Shown here one piece after another: positions 56,677-64,000 of a stretch of DNA of 64,000 nucleotides. Below the pieces are notes generated by a model, which saw nothing but the letters and a program-made list of their open reading frames with translations, had not been told where the DNA came from and did not search any database. Made by a program: the position numbers and the translations under genes. Position 1 is the first letter of the stretch. Each line of letters begins with the position of its first letter. The stretch covers positions 18,160,039 to 18,224,038 of the forward strand of contig OZ029927.1 in the NCBI GenBank assembly GCA_964023275.1, given 5' to 3'. This DNA is from Norana najaformis (lineage: Eukaryota; Annelida; Clitellata; Crassiclitellata; Hormogastridae).

Positions 56677-57515
56677 TACCCAAATTGGCTTAAGCCTTTC
56701 GCTGACTGGACTATTGACACTCTTATCTATGGATATAAAAGCCTTCCAGAAATGGACTGAACACACTAATAATTGAATAGGCGTAAGTCTTAATAATGAC
56801 AGATCCATCGTATGTCATTAATATTCTTCGAACAGCTTTTCTTTTCTGAAGAATAAATTACACCACAGCTAAAACATTTTCAACTACAATAATGGCAATC
56901 ACTTTTATTCTCTTCTTATAGTCATTAATAGTCCTTAGATGGGTTTCCTTTGTTCAGAGAACGTACATAAACACAGTTAAACTTTTAAAAGTATAATAAT
57001 GGCAATATGCGGCTCCATTTCCATTGGAAGAATATTATGTATGTTGAGCAGGAAAGGTTAAGACTTTCTGGTCTGCTCTTATGAACTTCTGTTGCAACAT
57101 TAAACACAGAGACTCCATTTGATGGTCGCTACAATTCGTTAGATTATGTTTTCTAGAATTTGCAAAACACGTTCTGTCTATTCTACTGCGGAATTTCCAA
57201 CTGATACTTTGAAATGGCGTATAATAAATGCGGCGTCCTATTGTTGGCCTGTTGTTTCTAACACGCACTGCATTCATCCAATAGCATTATTTTATAAACA
57301 GTTCTTTGGGCTACACTTCAGCAGACGAAAACTGGATGACTTCAAGAGCTGAGCTGATCAAGAAGTTTTGTTCCATAAAGTAAAGAACAAATCATAGAAG
57401 AACAATTGAAGTTTGAACAGGTCAAGTAGTCAGATTTACAGAAGGCTGTCACTTTCTGAATTAAAATGCGACGCCACAATCACTTAGGTGTGACTTATCG
57501 CTGATTTGACAGATA
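56677..57515. other. UGT3 3' flank
   Basis: Homologous to the UGT1 and UGT2 3' flanks, with AATAAA at 56852-56857. It diverges from them after about 57515. No gene. Confidence 0.6.
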
Positions 57516-57587
57516 TAAACATGGATGTGGATAAGGTGAAAATGCAAAACGGTTACGTGTTTGATGTTAGAACACGCGACGGAACAA

Positions 57588-57605
57588 TATATATATATAT
57601 ATATC
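57588..57605. repeat. Short AT repeat
   Basis: Alternating AT at the point where homology to the other unit flanks has ended. Confidence 0.8.
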
Positions 57606-57662
57606 AAATTAATCTAACATTTGTCTCCTTTACATTATCACTCAAATTTAGCGCGTGTTAAC

Positions 57663-57825
57663 GGTCTTCTTCTTCCTCTTCTTCCTCTTCCTCTTTTTCT
57701 TATTCTTCTTCCTCTTCCTCTTCTGCTTCTTGTTCTTTTTTTCTTTTTCTTCTCCTTCATCATCATCATCATCTTCTTCTTCTTCTTCTTCTTTTTCTTC
57801 TTCTTCTTCTTCTTCTTATTCTTCT
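57663..57825. repeat. TTC/CTT low-complexity array
   Basis: TTC, CTC and CTT repeats with a short ATC run. Confidence 0.95.
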
Positions 57826-57949
57826 ATAACAGAGAGAGGTCGGCTGATTCATATGTTGGACTTTGTGAACTGTAAGACAGATTTTATACTGGATTCTTTG
57901 AGCGTTGGCAACCAATATAACGAATGCAATATAGATGCAATATGCTGAT

Positions 57950-58085
57950 ACTTAGATATGTTTATGGCTCTGGAGACAGAAGTTCGAACCATTTGTAGTT
58001 TGTGCAGATCTCTTTTGTGATGCCAAAAAATGAGTTACAGCAGTCAAGCCTGCTGGAAATCAATGCATGGGATTAAGGCAGTTCA
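57950..58085 (-). pseudogene. Possible non-LTR RT fragment
   Basis: The minus-strand frame gives RLDCCNSFFGITKEI, resembling the RLDYCNSLL.G...K.. motif of CR1/L2 reverse transcriptases. No other motif is found next to it, so this is a weak call. Confidence 0.4.
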
Positions 58086-58328
58086 AGGCAAAAAAGAAAT
58101 GATTCTGCGAACATTCTCGTATGTGAAATGAAGCTGATTTGTATATGGCACCAATGTGATTACATAAATGACAAATACACAAGAATAGGCTTAAACCAAG
58201 ATTCTTTATTGCTATGGAACCAGTGGAATCTGTTGAAGCAAGCTGTACTGTTCATCTACAATGGCTCACAAAGCCTTTCCGCATGCATCAAGGAATGTTT
58301 TAGAACGAGTCATTTGGTAGAGTACACT

Positions 58329-58440
58329 GTACATGTACAGCGCTCTTTGTTCGGCCTCGGCTATATTACGGCGCTCTATAAATCGTCTTATTATTATTAT
58401 AATCATTATAATTATTATAAATTAGTAGTAGTAGTAGTTT
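58329..58440 (+). mobile_element. LINE 3' tail fragment
   Basis: TACAGCGCTCTTTGTTCGGC, CTCGGCTATATTACGGCGCTC and TATAAATCGTCTTATTATTA match the 3' UTR of the LINE at 34245-34500, in the opposite orientation. It is severely 5'-truncated. Confidence 0.75.
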
Positions 58441-58629
58441 TTATTGCTTTTATTCGCAGTTGAGTCAGGCCAAATATCCAATGAAATTAACTTACAGTAA
58501 AATTAATAAGAGTGAAGCCTTGCTGCAAGCGACTCGAATTATTTAATTCTACCGGTGGAAATGGATCAGCTGAACTTCAGTCATCTGAATGAGATCAGGT
58601 TAAATCAATTCAAGTGAACGGGTCAATGT

Positions 58630-58912
58630 CAGATGAGAAGAGGTCACACGTCAGAACTGGATTGCAAAAAGTGAATGCTTCAGCTCGGACGACTAAGTAG
58701 ATACGAACTGCAGACATCTGGCAAAGCCATTTGAAAGCTTCCTGCTATCTTGCGCCATCTTTCAAATACCTTTGAATTTCTTTTGGGTGCTAGTAACAGA
58801 GAAGAGTTGATTTAGTAGGTAATTCTATGGATTTTGGTGGCGTCGATGGAAGGACGAAGATTGCAATTCAAGAAAGTATTGATAACACCGTCTACTGTGA
58901 ACATTCGCATTT
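58630..58912 (+). repeat. Dispersed duplicate block (copy 2)
   Basis: Homologue of 34680-34985. It lies between UGT3 and UGT4 in the same orientation, at a position comparable to its place upstream of UGT1. Confidence 0.85.
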
Positions 58913-58949
58913 ACAACATCTAGACGTCCTTCAATCAGTTCTTTCCACA

Positions 58950-59155
58950 GACCATTGAAGACGGTCTTTTTTCCCTTTATTTCGTTATTTCGTTCTTTCG
59001 TTCTTTGCTTCCTTCCTTGGTTTTCTTCCGTTTTTTGCTTTCTAACTATATACTGATTCGTTCTTTGCCTCTTTCCTTTATGTTGTTTCATTCTTTTATT
59101 CATTTCTTCCTTCATTTATCATTCCTTCCTTCCTTCCATCCCTTCTTCCTTCATA
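58950..59155. repeat. TTCC/TTCT low-complexity tract
   Basis: Degenerate TTCC and TTCTTT repeats. Confidence 0.85.
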
Positions 59156-60060
59156 TACATGCATATATGTACAAGCTTGCATTCATGCAATTACCCTAAC
59201 ACCGCCACTGCCGTACTCCGGCGGTGCCAGTCCCAAGTCTGGATAAAGGAGGAGGAGGGCGACGCTAATCATCTTCGTTATGACACCGCGTCTTTAAACA
59301 ACAACCATATGCAAGAACCCTCGTGCAAGTACTCTATGTATACTGGACTGCGTGAAGATTCTATTAATCACGAGACAAAGTCCGCAGGTCCGAAAACACT
59401 TCACAACAAATTCAGCAAATTTGGAATTTGCTCGACAGGTCATCAGACATTCATCTTAACCTACATGTATAAACATTGCTCGAGCAGAGTTTTCCGTCAG
59501 GGCCTGCAAGAGTTAAGCAGAAGTTAGTAGCAAGTTGGTTCTTGGAAAATTTGTCATGGAAAATTAGTCGAAAGGATTCAGCCAGTAGTTGAGGGAAGAA
59601 GCGACTTGGAAGAAAGCAGAGAGGGTTAGAGACAGGAATAGACTGAAAATCGGTTTCATCTTTCAGACAGATAAATTACAGCTAATATTTTGGGAACGCG
59701 TTTTGGCGTTTATTCTTCTCGAACAATATACATCTCAACGCCATTTGGCATTTCAAGCGAATTCAGGTGGAACAAAAACATTGTCTTGGAAAAGGTAACC
59801 GGTGCCATGCGATGGTGACACCTGGCCGTCGATTGGGTTACCCGAAGCTCAGACCGACCGAAGACTTACGGTGTAAAATTGCGAATAATAAGAGGCTCGG
59901 CGTGACCAAGGATCACTGAGAAATCTCCGCCAATATGATATTTCTAATTTGGGGAGAGATTTCGCTGCTGTGCAAACTAATCTCTAGTGAATATATTGCA
60001 AAGGAGTTTCATATAACGCACGAGTAGACGGTTATCCGTAACAAGCCTCATATTTGTGTC
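59156..60060. other. Gene-free stretch
   Basis: A 122-codon plus frame (59159-59527) has no recognisable domain or splice context. Nothing else is recognised. Confidence 0.5.
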
Positions 60061-60280
60061 CCTACAAACACAAACAGGCAGACAGACAGACACGGGTGGA
60101 CAAACAGACAAAAAGAGAAACAGAGGCGGAGACACGCACGGAAACTCAAGAGGGATGACCGGGTGCACACACAGATGGCTAAAAGAGACACAAACAAACA
60201 TGAAAGAACTCATAGGTTGTTGTACAGACAGACAGACAGACACACACACAGACATGCAGACAGACAGTCACACGCACACA
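60061..60280. repeat. ACAG-rich low-complexity tract
   Basis: Interrupted CAGACAGACA and CACACACA repeats, purest at 60224-60270. Confidence 0.88.
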
Positions 60281-61687
60281 GATTTTAATATAGTGGTCGT
60301 AAAATTAGACGCACTGTCACTTATACTTTGGACGGAGTGCAATAACTTAACGCAGTTGAAATTTGGAAACATTTCTGAAGATAAACTGTGATGATGCAAA
60401 GTCTTCTTTTAGTAACAAGCGACTTATCCTTGACAGGCCATAAAAATCCCAAATCATATCTACACGTGTGGCCACATAGACATATTTTCGTTCGTGTGTA
60501 TGTGCACAAGTTCGTAATAAAATGGACATAAATATACATATATATGCGTATGCATATTATCATGCGTTCTTTTCGGTTCATATGTGTACATGCTTGTGCG
60601 TGTTTTTAGTCCTCTAGGTGTGCATATGTTCATGTATATACATGTCATGGCTCATTATATATATATATACATTAATATGGTGCTGCACCTGTTTGCTTAC
60701 TATATAAAGCTTCAACCTCATCGTTAATGCCAAGATGTCTGAAGTGACACTAAGCTAAGCGTACACTTTTGATAAAGTTCATGCTAAATGCACGTATGTG
60801 TATTAACATGTTTGCAGCCGGGGCCATGCTAGCAAGGTGAACTGGCGTGGTCTGTCCTAGATAATATGGGAGTTATTCAGAGTTGAAAAGCCTTCAGAAT
60901 GACTCAGCTAAACTGTTTGTTGTCCCGTCTATTGATGGTGCAGAGGGCGTCCGCAAATCGAGCTGAGCTAGAAAGCTGCTTTAAAGCGTCCCACAACTTA
61001 ACCCGAAGGATTCAGATGCAGTATCAGCCAGGGTTGCAGGGTTGTTAATCGACAGTTTTCAACTTGTTGTGAGAAGACTCACGATCACGGATTTGCGAGA
61101 ACTCGTAGGTAAATGCAAATGTAAATACATTCGTTTTCTATAGCCATTGTACAGACTCGACCCTGCTCACACTTCAATGAATTAATCGGGTGGAATCTTT
61201 CACCAAAACTGTCCGTTTCAAATGACGACACGCCAAATAAGGTCCCCGGGCACGGACCGTGCCAGCCCGAGATTCAAATTTTAAGTAAGTTGAGGAAGGG
61301 TATACGCCTTCAAGATCAGTCTTAGATATAAAAGTGGCATACCAGAAGTGTGCTTACCAGCCACTTAAAGTTGGTAGAATGACGGGTATGGGTAATACAA
61401 TATTTTTCAATGTTTTGACGTCGTGTAATGTTGACCACTGCGTTAAAGTGTCTAACGCGATGCGATGATTTGACAGGTTTTTCATTTTTCGTGGGCTGTG
61501 ACATATTCTGAAAGATTTTTAAATCACAAGCGTTCAAATGAGTGTGGCCATAAAATGAGTATATCGAGCAATTATAAGATCCCGCTATCAAGAGGACTGG
61601 CCAGTCGCCCTCATATGCCGTGGCTACGAAAACAAACTAACTCACACTTTACGAACATGACTGCAAAAGCCCACCCTCTCGGGGTTA
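60281..61687. other. Gene-free stretch upstream of UGT4
   Basis: No gene recognised. ATATATATATACATTAATAT lies at about 60657. A GTGGAATCTTTCACCAAAAC then GTCCGTTTCAAATGACGACA segment at about 61190-61230 resembles 21208-21250. This interval lacks the CpG block and the 5' flank of the other UGT genes. Confidence 0.55.
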
Positions 61688-61804
61688 GCTTTCAAAGGGT
61701 ACGCCTTTCTCATTTTTTTCTCATTCGGTCTTTCCGAACATTCGTTGATTGCTTATGTGTCTGACTTTGAATGTTACAGACTCTACCCGACCGGTGAAGT
61801 GACA
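61688..61804 (+). promoter_or_regulatory. UGT4 proximal 5' flank (shared segment)
   Basis: Homology to the other UGT 5' flanks begins near AGCTTTCAAAGGGT and covers only about 115 bp before the ATG, including CATTCGTTGATTGC and TTTGAATGTTACAG. The conserved AG of TGTTACAG fits a 5'-UTR splice acceptor, which could explain why similarity reaches only this far. Confidence 0.4.
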
Positions 61805-63346
61805 ATGCATTCCCTTGTACGTTTACTGATTTTACTGGAGACTTTCCAAGCTGTCTCTGGTGCAAAGATCATCATGACATCGCCACAGTTTGGTAGCCAC
61901 ATATTAGAACAAGCCTCACTCGGAGAAGAACTGGCATCAAGAGGTCATCAGGTTTTTATTGCCATTGGTTCGCGATACCCGAACATAGCCAACATCAAGA
62001 AACGCGGACTGAAGACGCTCACCTATAAGATTCCCGATGATGTTCTGTATGGAGTATCGGATGAAATGGAGAAACTGTTTGCGAAAATTGTTTTTGACCA
62101 GAGTTCAGACAAAATGGCCTCATCAGGTAAAGTGGCATCCCAGCTTTGTTATCGCGACTGTGCATATATGATGGCGGACGACGATTTTCTGGAGAATGTG
62201 AGACGACTCAAGTTTGAACTGGCGATCGTGGAACCCTTCGTCATCGCGCCTTGCACTCTAATCTTACCAAAATACTTCGGACTACCTTTCGTCTCGAATT
62301 CTGGACTTTTTGTTCCATGGCATATTCGCATCCCAGCACTACCGTCGTTCGTCAATTTCATGTCTGACTGGACCGGTTTGTCTGATATTACACTCACATC
62401 CAGGCTGGGCAACTTATTCACGTATTGCGCTATTGACATAATATTATCCAGTTTTGCGCCAAAAAATACAACTCTTCTGGAACGTTATGCTCCGGAATAC
62501 GAATCGTGGAATGATCTTTTACGACAGTCCGAGCTGTTCTTAGCAGGACGCGATCATCAGCTTGGCTTTCCGATTCCAGAAATGCCGAATTATATTTCTG
62601 TGGCTGGATTGACAACAGCTAAACCCAAGAAACTTCCAAAAGACTTGGAAGACTTAGCGGAAAAATCAGATGGCATTATTTTGCTGAGTTTCGGATCGGC
62701 TGCATATTACTTTCCAAAAGAAGTTGTTGTGAAATTTCTTGAAGCTTTTTCAAAACTGAATCAGACAGTACTTGTGAAGTTCTTCATTCCAGACGACGTC
62801 AAAGTCCCACAGAATGTTAAGGTATTCTCGTGGTTGCCACAAAACGACATTCTCGGTCATCCAAAGACGAAGCTCTTTATTACTCACTGTGGAATCAATG
62901 GTCAACACGAGGCGCTGTACCATGGTGTACCGATGATAGGATTTCCACTCTTTGCAGAGCAGCATCAAAACTGTCATCGAGCCTACAAGAAGGAATTCGG
63001 TTTGGAGATGAAGATACAGGATTTCACTTCTGATGAACTGTTCGTCAATATCCAAGAAGTTCTGAACAATCCGAAATATCGGTCAACAATCGGAAAAGCA
63101 TCGGAAATATTTCGGGATCAACCAATGACTGCGCGCCAAAGAGCGGCATTCTGGATTGAACATGTGATCAGACACGGAGGAAAACACCTGCGCTCTCCTG
63201 CAATGGACCTTCCTCTCTATCAGTTCCTCATGTTAGATGTGCTATTTGTGGTTGCATTTGGCATTGCTGCTGTTATATTTCTGTTAAGAAGTGTTTTCAG
63301 GTGCCTTTGCAACAGATCAAAACAGCCAAAGCTAAAATCCAGTTGA
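61805..63346 (+). CDS. UDP-glucuronosyltransferase-like UGT, copy 4
   Basis: 513 codons with the same architecture as copy 1: H32, E143 (AIVEP), HCG signature, membrane anchor and KLKSS end. The first ~210 codons follow copy 3 closely (LFAKI, KMASSGKV). The middle follows copy 2 (AGLTTAKPKK, VKFFIPDD) and the membrane segment follows copy 1 (VVAFGIAAV). Private changes include FVIAP at 145-149, KNTTLL, GRDHQLGF, NGQHEAL and RAAFWIEH. The acceptor-side N-terminal half holds most of the private changes, consistent with a different substrate range. No AATAAA appears at the position used by copies 1-3; ATTAAA near 63575 is a possible substitute. Confidence 0.95.
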   Translation: MHSLVRLLILLETFQAVSGAKIIMTSPQFGSHILEQASLGEELASRGHQVFIAIGSRYPNIANIKKRGLKTLTYKIPDDVLYGVSDEMEKLFAKIVFDQSSDKMASSGKVASQLCYRDCAYMMADDDFLENVRRLKFELAIVEPFVIAPCTLILPKYFGLPFVSNSGLFVPWHIRIPALPSFVNFMSDWTGLSDITLTSRLGNLFTYCAIDIILSSFAPKNTTLLERYAPEYESWNDLLRQSELFLAGRDHQLGFPIPEMPNYISVAGLTTAKPKKLPKDLEDLAEKSDGIILLSFGSAAYYFPKEVVVKFLEAFSKLNQTVLVKFFIPDDVKVPQNVKVFSWLPQNDILGHPKTKLFITHCGINGQHEALYHGVPMIGFPLFAEQHQNCHRAYKKEFGLEMKIQDFTSDELFVNIQEVLNNPKYRSTIGKASEIFRDQPMTARQRAAFWIEHVIRHGGKHLRSPAMDLPLYQFLMLDVLFVVAFGIAAVIFLLRSVFRCLCNRSKQPKLKSS

Positions 63347-64000
63347 TTGTCCAGTTCACTTAAACCTATAAGTGAATAGACAATTGACAATGCTATTCCT
63401 CTTATCTATGGAAGTAAATGCCTTCAAGAAATGAACTTAGCACTCTTATGATGGAATAGGTCAAGGTTTAATAATCGCTGAAATATTTTGAACTACAAAA
63501 ATGACAATATATCGCTTTAATTATCGCCATGTATTCGTCAGTAGTATTTGGACAGGTTTTTCTTTTTGGAGACATTAAACTCGAACACGTGTTAAGCGGA
63601 GTATTTAAAAGTAATGACATTAATAATAATGGGAGAATATTATGTATGTTGAGCAATCAGAGGGAGAAATGTTTGGTCTATTTTGGGTATCTCTATTGCA
63701 GCATAATATACAGAGGCAGCGGTTGATGGTCGCTACTAGTCGTTAGATTTTGCTATCCCGGAGTTTTAAAACACATTCAATCTCGTCTGATGTACTGCAA
63801 TCTGAACATTTCTATCTGGTAGGTGGGTATGGGGCATAAGAAATGTTATGTCTTACTGTTAGCCTGTTGTATCTAACATCCACGGTATTCATGCAATGGG
63901 ATTAATTTACCCACAGGCAACAGTTCTATGGGTGTACAGTGCATCAGACGAAATTTAATGATTTCATGAGCTGAGCTGTACAAGAATTCTTATTGCATAA
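63347..64000. other. UGT4 3' flank
   Basis: Diverged homologue of the other UGT 3' flanks (ATTATGTATGTTGAGCA, GGTCGCTAC.AGTCGTTAGAT, GGCAACAGTTCTATGGG). Runs to the window edge, and no gene is seen. Confidence 0.6.

Larger units (their letters stand above)
53684..57515 (+). repeat. UGT tandem duplication, unit 3 (LINE-free)
   Basis: Collinear with units 1 and 2 from AAACGCAGATATTGATGACG to the GCGACGCCACAATCACTTAG segment at about 57468. Homology ends near 57515, so the LINE- and SINE-bearing part is absent. More substitutions separate it from units 1 and 2 than separate those two, suggesting an older split. Confidence 0.88.

Overview
The window looks like nuclear DNA of a metazoan, probably a marine invertebrate and possibly a mollusc or other lophotrochozoan. 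The reasons are long microsatellite arrays, tRNA-derived SINEs, many decayed non-LTR retrotransposons, an interstitial TTAGGG tract, zinc-finger exons with splice-like borders, and UDP-glycosyltransferases of animal type with a signal peptide and a C-terminal membrane anchor. I see no operons, ribosome binding sites or bacterial genes. The species cannot be fixed from the sequence.

The first ~34 kb is repeat-dominated. Tetranucleotide arrays (ATGT, CATC, CAGT, CAGG, ACAG, TTCC), trinucleotide arrays (TTC, AAT, AGT, ACT) and minisatellites with 5, 15 and 21 bp units sit between SINE and LINE pieces. It contains one well-supported intact coding unit: a 2.3 kb element at 6779-9080 with terminal inverted repeats, its own TATA promoter and a 565-codon frame with zinc-binding cysteines and a plausible DDE-type acidic triad. 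It is the best candidate here for a poorly described mobile element. Two likely exons of a U1-like (zf-met) zinc-finger gene lie near 30.1-31.4 kb. Also notable are a near-perfect 55-bp hairpin (16713-16843), an AT-rich palindrome (15268-15377), a hAT-like MITE (13871-14024) and a doubled AGGTCA/TGACCT palindrome (12497-12544).

The last ~30 kb is a tandem array of four intronless UGT genes on the plus strand (36807-38348, 46384-47925, 55135-56676, 61805-63346), each exactly 513 codons. The repeat unit of about 9 kb holds a 5' flank with a CpG- and GACGTC-rich block, the UGT, and a 3' flank that in units 1 and 2 carries a minus-strand APE-type LINE and a SINE. The LINE was copied along with the genes. 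Unit 3 lacks it, and unit 4 has a largely unrelated promoter region. The copies are mosaic, which suggests gene conversion, and UGT3 has glycine where the other three have glutamate at the position expected for the acidic partner of the catalytic histidine.

The UGTs are expected to be ER-membrane enzymes that conjugate small lipophilic acceptors with a sugar from a UDP-sugar, in detoxification or hormone/pigment metabolism. The mobile elements explain most other structure. Several SINE families and a LINE share a 3' module with a GCGC-TATA-AAAT core followed by hexamers such as ATTACG or ATTACA, as expected if the SINEs borrow the LINE's retrotransposition machinery.
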